From: Jatrophihabitans sp964252635
Lineage (GTDB): Bacteria; Actinomycetota; Actinomycetes; Mycobacteriales; Jatrophihabitantaceae
DNA length: 64,000 bases
Reading direction: 5' to 3'
Assembly: GCF_964252635.1 (NCBI RefSeq)
Contig: NZ_CAXUNP010000002.1
Location: 62,001 to 126,000 of the forward strand
Part shown: positions 43,700 to 51,455 of the stretch, piece after piece
How the letters are laid out: every line of letters begins with the position of its first letter
Numbering within the stretch: position 1 is the stretch's first letter
The notes under the pieces: generated by a model
The model's input: only the letters and a program-made list of their open reading frames with translations
Databases searched by the model: none
Told to the model about the DNA's origin: nothing
Position numbers and translations under genes: made by a program

Positions 43700-44884
43700 T
43701 CAGGGCAGGCCGGCGATGAACTCGCGGGTCAACCGGCCGGTCTCGTCGCGGTACTCGAACTGCGGCACGTGGCCGCAGTTCTCGAGCACCACGCCGGTGC
43801 TGTCCGGCAGGGCCTCGGACACGAAGCGGGCGAACCCGGGTGGCACCAGCGTGTCCCGGTCGCCCCAGATGAACAGGGCGGGCGGCGTCAGCGCGGGCAG
43901 GCGATCCCAGAAGCCCTGCTCGCCGAAGGGCTGGTCCAGGTAGATGTGCCGCAGCGCCGAGAACGTCGCCAGCCGGTTGGCCCGGATGGTGATGACCCGG
44001 ACGAACTCGTCGATGGCCGCCTCGAGCCACGCCGGCGGGATGCGGGACGGGTCGGCGAACAGCCCGCGCAGGCCGCGCATCGCCATCCGGCGCGGGATCC
44101 GCACCGGCAGCGCCGCGATCTCGTCAGGGACGATGCGGACGAAGGGCACTAGCTGGCGCAGCTTGCGGAACGCAACCGCGGGGCACAGCAGCACCAGGCC
44201 GCGGACCTCGGCGGGGGAGTTCAGCGCTGCCTCGAGGCACGTACGGCCGCCGAGGCTGTTGCCGACCAGCACCACCGGGCCGTCGCACGTCTGGCGGATG
44301 AAGTCCGTGAGCCAGTCACCGAGGTACCGCGCCGCGTGGGCGGCGCCGGTGGCCTCGGTACCGCCGTGCCCCGGCAGGTCCGGCGCCAGCACGCGGTGGG
44401 TGCCCGACAGGGCCGGGATCAACGGCAGCATCGAGGCGTTGGTGGCGCTGAGGCCGTGGACCAGTACGACCGTCGGGGCGTCGACGGGCCCGGCCTCGAG
44501 GTAGAAGGTCTCGATGCCGCCCGCGACCACCGAGCGGGTGAGGGTGCGCGAGTCGTCGGTGGCGTCGCCCGGGAACAGCCCGTCCAGCTGCAGGGCGAGC
44601 GCCAGGTTGCCCCGCACGGTGAGCGCGCCGTCGAGGAAGGCCTGGACGCCGCTGCGCTGCCCCGACAGGACCTCGACGAGCACCGACAGGGGCGCGCGGA
44701 CCGTGGTCGTGGGTCGCGACGGGCCGCCGCTGCGCGCCGACGCGCGGCCGTTCTCGATCTGGACCGTCCAGTTGGCCAGCCCGCCGGCCGTGAACAGCAG
44801 CGTCGCCGACACGTCGGACAGCAACGGCGAGTAGATGCCCTTGAGCCGCTCGACCAGCAGCGGCAGCAGGTCGTTGTCGTCCAC
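43700..44884 (-). CDS. SCP2 domain-alpha/beta hydrolase fusion
   Basis: A 394-residue protein with an N-terminal SCP2/sterol-carrier-like lipid-binding domain (residues about 1-105, FTAGGLANWTVQIENG and FLDGALTVRGNLALALQLDGLF) joined to an alpha/beta hydrolase. The hydrolase has HGLSATNASM, the nucleophile elbow GNSLGGR, Asp in IWGDRDTLVP and His in NCGHVPQFE. The combination suggests a lipase or esterase with its own lipid-delivery module. GTG 44884 start. Confidence 0.82.
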   Translation of the reverse strand: MDDNDLLPLLVERLKGIYSPLLSDVSATLLFTAGGLANWTVQIENGRASARSGGPSRPTTTVRAPLSVLVEVLSGQRSGVQAFLDGALTVRGNLALALQLDGLFPGDATDDSRTLTRSVVAGGIETFYLEAGPVDAPTVVLVHGLSATNASMLPLIPALSGTHRVLAPDLPGHGGTEATGAAHAARYLGDWLTDFIRQTCDGPVVLVGNSLGGRTCLEAALNSPAEVRGLVLLCPAVAFRKLRQLVPFVRIVPDEIAALPVRIPRRMAMRGLRGLFADPSRIPPAWLEAAIDEFVRVITIRANRLATFSALRHIYLDQPFGEQGFWDRLPALTPPALFIWGDRDTLVPPGFARFVSEALPDSTGVVLENCGHVPQFEYRDETGRLTREFIAGLP

Positions 44885-44951
44885 GGTCGAATCCTCTCAG
44901 CCGGGTGTTTCACGCCGGGACAGCGACCCGGCCGCGCTAGCGTGGACAGCC

Positions 44952-46145
44952 ATGGCGCGGGTACCGATCGGTGGCGACGTCGACCCGGGCTGGGAGCCCG
45001 TGCTGCACGAGTTCGCACGCAACTTCGAACGCCGCGGCGACGTCGGCGCGGCGGTCGCGGTGTTCCGCCGGGGCCGGCCGGTGGTGGACCTGTGGGGCGG
45101 CCGGCGGGACGTGGCGCAGGGACTGCCTTGGAAGCGCGACACGATCGTCCCGGTGTTCTCGACCTCGAAGGGCATGGCGGGGTTGGTTCTCGCGTCGCTG
45201 CGGTCGCGGGGCCACCTCGACTACGACGTCCCGGTGGCGAAGTACTGGCCCGAGTTCGGTGCCCACGGCAAGGACGGCATCACCGTGCGCCAGCTGCTGG
45301 CCCACGAGGCGGGGCTGGCCGTGCTGGACCGCACGGTGACACGCAGCGACCTGCTGGACCTGAACGCCCTCGCGGCGACGCTCGCCGACCAGCGGCCGGC
45401 GTGGGCGCCCGGGACGAAGCACGGCTACCACGCCATCACCCTCGGGCTGTTCCAGAACGAGCTCGTGCGTCGCACCGATCCCGAGGGCCGCACGCTCGGG
45501 CAGGTGCTCGAGCAGGACCTCGTCCGCCCGATGGGGCTGTCGTTCCACATCGGCCTGCCTGAACGCATCGACATGGACCGGGTCGCGGTGCTGGGCCGGC
45601 TGGCCACCGCCGACGCCCTGCGCCAGCTGCCCGGTGTCCCGTGGCGTCTGGCCGTGCAGCTGGCCAACCCGCGCAGTGCCGGCTCGCGGTCGCTGCGCAA
45701 CCCGCAGCTCGGCGCCGCCGAGCGGTTCAGCCGGCGCGAGGTCCTCACCCCCGAGGTCGCGTCCTCGAACGGCACCGGTGACGCGCGCTCGTTGGCCGCG
45801 CTCTACAGCGCGGCGGCGACAGCCGCGCCGGACGTGCTCGACGCCGGCACGCTCGCGCAGCTCGCCGAGCCGGTGACGGGTCGCGTGTCGAGCGACGTCC
45901 TGCTCAAGGCGCGGCGCGCGTTCTCGCTGGGCTTCAGCAAGCCGGTGCCCGGCTACCGGTTCGGCTCGCCCGGCGGCCGGGCCTTCGGCGCCTGCGGATA
46001 CGGCGGCTCGTTCGCCTTCGCCGATCCCGACACGGGCGTCGGCTACGCCTACGTCACCAGCCGGCTGGGCGTGCGGCTCGACGACGACCCGCGCGAGGTC
46101 GCCCTGCGTCGGGCCGTCTACGACTGTGTGACGGCGGCCGGCTGA
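44952..46145 (+). CDS. Serine hydrolase of the class C beta-lactamase/EstB family
   Basis: A 397-residue cytoplasmic protein (no signal peptide) with the SxxK nucleophile motif STSK, a tyrosine motif YHA in place of YxN, and a GYGGSF segment near the C-terminus in place of KTG. These are features of EstB-like carboxylesterases and related hydrolases rather than true beta-lactamases. TAGCGT eight bases before ATG 44952 suggests leaderless expression. It overlaps the convergent DUF2127 gene by 28 bp. Confidence 0.82.
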   Translation: MARVPIGGDVDPGWEPVLHEFARNFERRGDVGAAVAVFRRGRPVVDLWGGRRDVAQGLPWKRDTIVPVFSTSKGMAGLVLASLRSRGHLDYDVPVAKYWPEFGAHGKDGITVRQLLAHEAGLAVLDRTVTRSDLLDLNALAATLADQRPAWAPGTKHGYHAITLGLFQNELVRRTDPEGRTLGQVLEQDLVRPMGLSFHIGLPERIDMDRVAVLGRLATADALRQLPGVPWRLAVQLANPRSAGSRSLRNPQLGAAERFSRREVLTPEVASSNGTGDARSLAALYSAAATAAPDVLDAGTLAQLAEPVTGRVSSDVLLKARRAFSLGFSKPVPGYRFGSPGGRAFGACGYGGSFAFADPDTGVGYAYVTSRLGVRLDDDPREVALRRAVYDCVTAAG

Positions 46146-46891
46146 GCGCTGGACGCCTCGACCTCGAGCAGCGACGCCTCGTGCAGCGAGGCCTCGTAGG
46201 CGCGGTGGCCCCCGCGGATCCCGAACAGCCGCTTGGACAGCAGCAGGTAGATCACGGCGGCCACGTTCACGATCAGGACGACGAGCTTGAGCCAGCTGAC
46301 CTTCTCGGTGAGTTCGTAGACCTCGAGGGGGACGAACAACGTGGTGCCGACGACCGCGACGTACTCGCCCCAGCGCTTCAGCGACCACAGGCCGATGCCC
46401 TCGGCGAGCTGCAACGCCCCGTAGAGCAACAGCCCCGCGGCGATGAGGTGGTAGGTCGACGGCTTCGCGTCCAGGAACTTCTCGACCGAATGGATGGTGC
46501 TCGAGTCGTCGACGTTGAAATGGATCTGCCGGAAGAACGGGTCCAGGGACTTGAGGTCGCGCCGGAACAGCTCCTTGAGACTCACCCGTGTGCTCTCGAG
46601 CCGCAGCACGGCGACGCCCAGCAGGACCAGCACCACCCCGCGCACCCAACGCTCGATTGCCAGCGCCCGCAGGATGAACGCGCTGCGCAGTGCTTTGCCA
46701 CGCAGCAGCACCGGCGCGTCGTCGGCCGGCCCGCGGCCGTGCGGGTCGCCCAGTACGTACGTGCCGCAGCGCAGGCATCGCCACGCGTCGCCGAGCGGGG
46801 TGGTGGCCTCGAGGCGGGCCCGGTAGTCGTCCTCGTCGGGCGCGTACGTCACGTGCCCCTTGCGGGCGCACGTCCGCAGGTTCCACTCCAT
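46118..46891 (-). CDS. DUF2127 membrane protein
   Basis: A 257-residue protein with an N-terminal soluble part bearing CLRCG (and an upstream Cys/His), then about four membrane helices (RGVVLVLLGVAVLRL, AAGLLLYGALQLAEGIGLW, YVAVVGTTLFVPLEVYEL and LVVLIVNVAAVIYLLLSKRLF). The LQLAEGIGLW...RWGEY core is the DUF2127 signature. Function unknown. Confidence 0.78.
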   Translation of the reverse strand: MEWNLRTCARKGHVTYAPDEDDYRARLEATTPLGDAWRCLRCGTYVLGDPHGRGPADDAPVLLRGKALRSAFILRALAIERWVRGVVLVLLGVAVLRLESTRVSLKELFRRDLKSLDPFFRQIHFNVDDSSTIHSVEKFLDAKPSTYHLIAAGLLLYGALQLAEGIGLWSLKRWGEYVAVVGTTLFVPLEVYELTEKVSWLKLVVLIVNVAAVIYLLLSKRLFGIRGGHRAYEASLHEASLLEVEASSAQPAAVTQS

Positions 46892-46941
46892 CGCGTCATC
46901 GTGACAGCCGACGGGGTGCAGGGCCTACCCGGGCGGGGTCG

Positions 46942-47292
46942 TCATGCCCGCCCGCCGAAGAAGACCTGGATGTCGGTGACCCGGCTGCCGTGGACGGTGA
47001 TCAGCTCGGCGTTGCGGAAACGCTCGCCGGTGTCGGCCAGCTCGTATTCGTAGAGCACGAACACCTGATCGCCGACGGTCGACGACGCCAGGATGCGCTG
47101 CGTCCTGAACCGGGCCGCCGTCGGGAAGCAGCGTTCGAGGTAGGTCGTGCGGTCGATGTGGTCGTCCTGCGAGCTGGTGAAGCGCAGCCCCGGCGACAGC
47201 AGGACCTCGGCAGCGGCGCGGTCGCCCGCACGGTAGGCGGCGAACATCCGTCGGACCACCTCGTGCGCGGGCAGGCCGGCCGCCTCGACCAT
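46942..47292 (-). CDS. SnoaL-like/NTF2-fold protein
   Basis: A 116-residue protein with the NTF2-like pattern MFAAYRAGDRAAAEVLLSPGLRFTSSQDDHIDRTTYLERCFP and VTDIQVFFG at the end. Members are polyketide cyclases, ketosteroid isomerases or unassigned. The ATG lies two bases after the acyl-CoA dehydrogenase stop, so the two are co-transcribed. Confidence 0.75.
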   Translation of the reverse strand: MVEAAGLPAHEVVRRMFAAYRAGDRAAAEVLLSPGLRFTSSQDDHIDRTTYLERCFPTAARFRTQRILASSTVGDQVFVLYEYELADTGERFRNAELITVHGSRVTDIQVFFGGRA

Positions 47293-47294
47293 CT

Positions 47295-48467
47295 CTAGCG
47301 GAAGGCGTCGACGCCGGTGAGCTGCGAGCCGAGGACGAGCGTGTGCACCTCGTGCGTGCCCTCGTAGGTGTAGACGGTCTCGAGGTTCACCGCGTGCCGC
47401 AGTACCGGGTACTCGGTGGTGATGCCGCTGCCGCCGAGCACCGAGCGGGCCTCGCGGCAGATGCCCAGGGCCGCCGAGACGTTGGCGAACTTGCCGAAGC
47501 TGATCTGGTGCGGCTTGATGCGGCCGCCGTCCTTGAGCTCGCCGAGCCGGCGGGCCGTCATCTGCGCCTGCTGCAGCGACACGGCCAGGTCGGCGAACTT
47601 CTTCTGGGTGAGCTGGAAGCCGGAGACCGGCTTGCCGAACTGGGTGCGGGACCCGGCGTAGTCGATCGTGGAGGCAAGCGCATCGCGGGCGGCTCCCGTG
47701 ACGCCCCAGATGATGCCGTACCGGGCCTCGTTCAGGGCCCCGAGCGGCGCGCGCAGGCCGTTGCCCTCGGGCAGCCGGTTGGCGTCGGGGACGCGGACAC
47801 CGTCCAGGATCAGCTCGCTGGTGACGGACGCGCGCAGCGAGATCTTGTGGTGCACGTCCTGGGTCGTGAAGCCCGGGGTGCCCTTCTCGACGAGGAAGCC
47901 GCGCACGCCCTCGTCGGTGCGGGCCCAGACGACGGCGACGTCGGCGAGGGAACCGTTCGTGATCCACATCTTGGTGCCGTCGATGATCCAGTCGTCGCCG
48001 TCACGGCGGGCGCGGGTGCGCATCGAGCCGGGGTCGCTGCCGGCGTCGGGTTCGGTCAGCCCGAAGCAGCCGAGCAGCTCGCCTTTCGCCATGCCGGGCA
48101 GCCAGCGCTGCTTGTGCTCCTCGCTGCCGTAGGCGTGGATGCAGAACATGGCGAGCGACCCCTGGACGCTGACCAGCGAGCGCAGCCCGGAGTCGACGGC
48201 CTCGACCTCCGCGCACACGATCCCGTACTGCGAGGCCTTGGCCCCGGCGCAGCCGTAGCCCTCGAGGTGCATGCCGAGGATGCCGAGCTCGCCGGCCTCC
48301 TGGGCGATCTCGCGGGCGGGCAGGGTGCCGCCCTCGAACCACTCGCGGATGTTCGGGCGCAGCCGGTCGTCGGCCCACTTGCGCACGGTGTCGCGCAGCA
48401 GGCGATCGTCCTGGTCCAGGTCGTCGTCGAGGTCGAGCAGGTCCAGCCGGTCGAGTGCGTCGCTCAT
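47295..48467 (-). CDS. gcdH: Acyl-CoA dehydrogenase, glutaryl-CoA dehydrogenase-like
   Basis: FAD enzyme of 390 residues. Flavin and substrate motifs GCFGLTEPDAGSDP, KMWITNGSLADVAVVWAR and RTQFGKPV are present, and the C-terminal TYEGTHEVHTLVLG carries the catalytic glutamate in the context typical of glutaryl-CoA dehydrogenase, which makes crotonyl-CoA and CO2, the substrates of Ccr. A related role on methylsuccinyl-CoA cannot be excluded. ATG 48467 follows TAGCGT by seven bases; the TAG of that box is also the stop of the upstream peptidase gene. Confidence 0.85.
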   Translation of the reverse strand: MSDALDRLDLLDLDDDLDQDDRLLRDTVRKWADDRLRPNIREWFEGGTLPAREIAQEAGELGILGMHLEGYGCAGAKASQYGIVCAEVEAVDSGLRSLVSVQGSLAMFCIHAYGSEEHKQRWLPGMAKGELLGCFGLTEPDAGSDPGSMRTRARRDGDDWIIDGTKMWITNGSLADVAVVWARTDEGVRGFLVEKGTPGFTTQDVHHKISLRASVTSELILDGVRVPDANRLPEGNGLRAPLGALNEARYGIIWGVTGAARDALASTIDYAGSRTQFGKPVSGFQLTQKKFADLAVSLQQAQMTARRLGELKDGGRIKPHQISFGKFANVSAALGICREARSVLGGSGITTEYPVLRHAVNLETVYTYEGTHEVHTLVLGSQLTGVDAFR

Positions 48468-48477
48468 ACCCCGCACG

Positions 48478-49221
48478 CTACCCGGCGGCGTGGCCGCCCA
48501 GCGCCGCCACGATCCCGCGCCGGGCCCGGCCGGTGAGGTAGCCGGCCTTCGGGTGGGCGCCGAACTCGACGGTAAGCGCGACGCCGTGGTGCCGTGCGGT
48601 GTACCAGCGGGTCATGCTGCCGTGGCAGGTACTCCAGCATCGGAAGGGCTTGGACGGCAGGCCCAGGTTGTGGGCCAGCCGCTTGCGCAGGCGCGGGTCG
48701 AGCCGCCCGCCGTCGGTGGTGTCGACGCCGTACAGCGGTTGGTGCAGGGAGATGACGTCGCGCGCGTGCTCCCGCAGCAGGAACGCGTGGACGGCCCGGT
48801 TCTCCGGCTCGGACAGCGGCCGCGGACCTGAGGCGTACTGCCCCGTCAGGTGCTTCCACGCCACCGGCCAGTTGCGGTTGAGATCGACGTGGTGGGCGTT
48901 CTTGCGGGTGTGGGCGGCGTCGCCGTCGGGGTTCATGGTGGGGATGACCCACAGGTTGACGCCGGTGAGGCGCCCGCCGCGCACGATGGCGTTCGCGACC
49001 CGCACGCCGGCGTGCTCGTCGCCGTGCATCTGGCCGATGACGACGTCGACGCGACGCAGCTTCGGGTTCCCCAGGTGGTAGGCGACGATCGGGCGGTGCC
49101 GCACGCTGTGCCCGATGACGAGGCGTTGCAGCACCGGGGTGGCCGAGGCCGGCGCCGGAACGAGCAGCGCGAGACCCGCGACGGCAACGAGTGCGACCGA
49201 CACGGCACGGCGCACGAACAC
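48478..49221 (-). CDS. Secreted M14-family zinc carboxypeptidase
   Basis: A 247-residue exported protein: signal peptide ending APASA, then a compact M14 domain with the zinc motif MHGDEHAG (HxxE), DLNRNWP, a second zinc His in ISLHQPLYG and the general-base glutamate in TVEFGAH. The short size and HGDEH motif resemble MpaA-like murein peptide amidases, so cell-wall peptide trimming is plausible. GTG 49221 has TACTGT six bases upstream. Confidence 0.85.
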   Translation of the reverse strand: MFVRRAVSVALVAVAGLALLVPAPASATPVLQRLVIGHSVRHRPIVAYHLGNPKLRRVDVVIGQMHGDEHAGVRVANAIVRGGRLTGVNLWVIPTMNPDGDAAHTRKNAHHVDLNRNWPVAWKHLTGQYASGPRPLSEPENRAVHAFLLREHARDVISLHQPLYGVDTTDGGRLDPRLRKRLAHNLGLPSKPFRCWSTCHGSMTRWYTARHHGVALTVEFGAHPKAGYLTGRARRGIVAALGGHAAG

Positions 49222-49256
49222 CGCGCGACAGTAGCAGCGCCCACTACCCTCGCGGG
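49222..49256. promoter_or_regulatory. Divergent leaderless promoters, M14 peptidase/marR
   Basis: Minus strand: TACTGT (49233-49228), six bases before GTG 49221. Plus strand: TACCCT (49245-49250), six bases before ATG 49257. The short 35-bp region would let the MarR protein control both genes. Confidence 0.55.
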
Positions 49257-49772
49257 ATGCCTGAGCCGCTCGAGTTCGACCCCATCGACCGCGCCGGGGA
49301 CCTCTGGGCGCAGCACTGGCCGGACGAGGACCCCGGGGTCTACGCCTCGATGCGCGCGGTCACCTCGATCATGCGCGCCCACCAGATCCTGATCGCCGAG
49401 CTGGACGCGGTGCTGCGCCCGTTCGGGGTCACCTTCTCCCGCTACGAGACGCTCGTGCTGCTGGTGCACTCGGCCCGCGGGTCGCTGCCGCTGTCCAAGA
49501 TCGGCGAGCGGCTGCAGGTGCACGCCACCTCGGTCACCAACGTCATCGACCGGCTGGAGGGCGCCGGGCTGGTCCGTCGCGAGCCGAACCCGCGCGACGG
49601 CCGGGGCACCCTCGCGGTCATCACCGACAGCGGGCGCGACGTCGCCGCGAAGGCCACCGCCGAGCTGAACCGGTCACGCTTCGGGCTGTCGACGCTGTCC
49701 GCGGCCGACCTCGACCGGCTGTTCGCCGTCCTGCGGGGACTGCGCGTGGGCGCGGGGGACTTCCGCACCTGA
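49257..49772 (+). CDS. MarR-family transcriptional regulator
   Basis: A 171-residue winged-helix protein: LRPFGVTFSRYETLVLLVHS, a recognition helix in LSKIGERLQVHATSVTNVIDRLEGAGLV and the wing RREPNPRDGRGTLAVITDSG. It is divergent from the secreted peptidase; which genes it controls is unknown. Confidence 0.88.
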   Translation: MPEPLEFDPIDRAGDLWAQHWPDEDPGVYASMRAVTSIMRAHQILIAELDAVLRPFGVTFSRYETLVLLVHSARGSLPLSKIGERLQVHATSVTNVIDRLEGAGLVRREPNPRDGRGTLAVITDSGRDVAAKATAELNRSRFGLSTLSAADLDRLFAVLRGLRVGAGDFRT

Positions 49773-49782
49773 GGGCCGGACG

Positions 49783-50535
49783 TCAGGCCGGCAGGGGCCG
49801 TGACCGGCTCAGGAAGGCGTTGACGATGACGTCGTAGTCGTAGTCGGTCCCGTGCGCCTCGGCGCAGGTGATGATGACGATCCGGCGCGGCGTCTTCTCG
49901 TTCATCAGGCTCGCGACGTTGCCCGCCTCGCTCTTGGCCACGCCGTAGACCTGCCGCACCGTGTAGGTGAGCACCCCGGTGCGCGTGGTGAGCTCGATCG
50001 TCGAGCCGTTCAGCACGGTCGTCGGGTAGATCGTGATGCCGTCGAGCTTGCTCGAACGGCCGGCGCGGACGCTGCGCATGATCTGCTTGGTGGCCGGTTC
50101 CGACGCCGGGTTCATCACCTCGAGCCGGTCCTCGGCCCAGGCGTGCCCGAGGATGTAGGTGGTCGCGGACGTGCTGCCCGGTGCGACCCCGAAGTCCTTC
50201 TTCACCCAGCACACGGTGTGGTGCTGCTCGCCGGGCGGGTCCAGGGGCCGGACGTAGGGCATGCCGCACACCCGGGCCCTGATCGTGTACGGCTGCGCCG
50301 CCGGGCCGCGCATCAGGAAGCGTGTGGGGGCCGTGGCCCGGACGTCCTGGATGGTCTGCGGGGTGGGCGTCGGCGTCGGCCGGGCCGACGTGGTGGGCGC
50401 GACGGTCGGCGTGGGCGCGGCTGCGGTGCGCGCCGGCCGCGCCGCGTGGTGCGACGGCCAGAGCGTCACGGCCAGCACGACGGCGACGACGGCGCACGCG
50501 GCACCGGCTCCCGTGACCCACCACCGTCTGCGCAC
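49783..50535 (-). CDS. Class F sortase-like protein
   Basis: A 250-residue protein with a basic start, one membrane helix, a Pro/Thr linker (PTPTVAPTTSARPTPTPTP) and an extracellular sortase domain. The catalytic His (YILGHAW) and Cys (IITCAE) are present, but after the Cys the usual Arg near the last strand is not evident (DYDYDVIVNAF). That may be a substitution or a variant active site. TATCCT six bases before GTG 50535 supports the start. Confidence 0.8.
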   Translation of the reverse strand: MRRRWWVTGAGAACAVVAVVLAVTLWPSHHAARPARTAAAPTPTVAPTTSARPTPTPTPQTIQDVRATAPTRFLMRGPAAQPYTIRARVCGMPYVRPLDPPGEQHHTVCWVKKDFGVAPGSTSATTYILGHAWAEDRLEVMNPASEPATKQIMRSVRAGRSSKLDGITIYPTTVLNGSTIELTTRTGVLTYTVRQVYGVAKSEAGNVASLMNEKTPRRIVIITCAEAHGTDYDYDVIVNAFLSRSRPLPA

Positions 50536-50552
50536 CCGAGCAGGATAGATCC

Positions 50553-51320
50553 TCAGGGCGGGACCGGCCCGCTGTCCGCGTGAAACATGGCCGCGGCCTG
50601 CGCGCGGGTACGGGCGCCGAGCTTGGTCCGGACGTTCTCGAGGTGCTTGTCGACGGTGCGCGGGCTGAGGAACAGCAGGGCGGCGATGCGGGGGGTGCTG
50701 TGGCCCGCGGCCACGAGGGCCAGCACCTCGCGCTCGCGGGTGCTCAGGGCGTCCAGGGCGCCCGGCGCCCGCTGGGTCTCGGCCTCCCGGAGGGCGGCGT
50801 GGTGGAAGGCGGGACCCACGTGTTTCTGCAACTCGCCGAGCACGGCCATGTCGTGGTCGTCGAAGTCGTGGCTCCACCGGTTGACGCCGATGCCCACCAC
50901 GCGGCTGCGGGAGGCCAGGACGGCGAAGGCGATCTGGTGGTTCGTCTCGAGTGGCCGGAACACCTCCCGCCAGAGGTCGAGGGCCTGCAGGTCGGGCAGG
51001 GTGATGAAGTCCGACATCCGGCGCGGGGCCGGGTTGCCGGTCGCGGCGTAGTCGCACACGAGCGGGTGCTCGTGCTGCAGGGCGTCGAACGCGAATTCGA
51101 GCTCCGGCCGGGGGGTCAGCTCCGGTTCGAAGAAGGTGCGGGTCCCGCCGGACGCCGGTGCCTCGACGTCGATGTCGTTGTAGCTCACGACGTCGCACGC
51201 GACGAGTTCGTGCAGCCGGCTGATGAGCAGGTGGCCGACGTCCTGCGGGTTGGGGGCCTCGTGCAGCGAGCCGAGCACGTCCAGGATGCCGACGGCATCC
51301 TCACCGCGTAGCTGCGACAT
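50553..51320 (-). CDS. LuxR-family transcriptional regulator
   Basis: A 255-residue protein with an N-terminal GAF/PAS-like sensor region and a C-terminal LuxR helix-turn-helix: LSTREREVLALVAAGHSTPRI, then LSPRTVDKHLENVRTKLGA. GGAGG eight bases before ATG 51320. It is divergent from icmA and is the best candidate to bind the direct repeat in the space between them. Confidence 0.85.
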   Translation of the reverse strand: MSQLRGEDAVGILDVLGSLHEAPNPQDVGHLLISRLHELVACDVVSYNDIDVEAPASGGTRTFFEPELTPRPELEFAFDALQHEHPLVCDYAATGNPAPRRMSDFITLPDLQALDLWREVFRPLETNHQIAFAVLASRSRVVGIGVNRWSHDFDDHDMAVLGELQKHVGPAFHHAALREAETQRAPGALDALSTREREVLALVAAGHSTPRIAALLFLSPRTVDKHLENVRTKLGARTRAQAAAMFHADSGPVPP

Positions 51321-51385
51321 CCTGTGAACCTCCAAGGAGGCCGTGAGCGTAACCGCACCGGCGCGGGTCGGCCAGTGGCAGATAC

Positions 51386-51448
51386 TCGGACGTCCTAGTA
51401 AATTGTCGGACGTAGGGCCGACCGCCCGCCCGTCACGCCGAATAGGGT
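51386..51448. promoter_or_regulatory. Direct repeat and icmA promoter
   Basis: TCGGACGT occurs at 51386-51393 and again at 51406-51413, exactly 20 bp apart (two helical turns). TAGGGT at 51443-51448 is seven bases before the icmA ATG, giving a leaderless transcript. The repeat lies just upstream of the -35 region. Confidence 0.5.
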
Positions 51449-51455
51449 CGAAATC

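Noticed and set aside
44952..46145. Serine hydrolase considered as a resistance beta-lactamase
   Set aside because: No signal peptide, YHA replaces YxN and the KTG motif is absent; EstB-like esterase fits better.
47295..48467. Acyl-CoA dehydrogenase considered as methylsuccinyl-CoA dehydrogenase of the ethylmalonyl-CoA pathway
   Set aside because: The protein is about 390 residues with the TYEGTHEVHTLVLG glutaryl-CoA dehydrogenase end; Mcd is longer. Not fully excluded.
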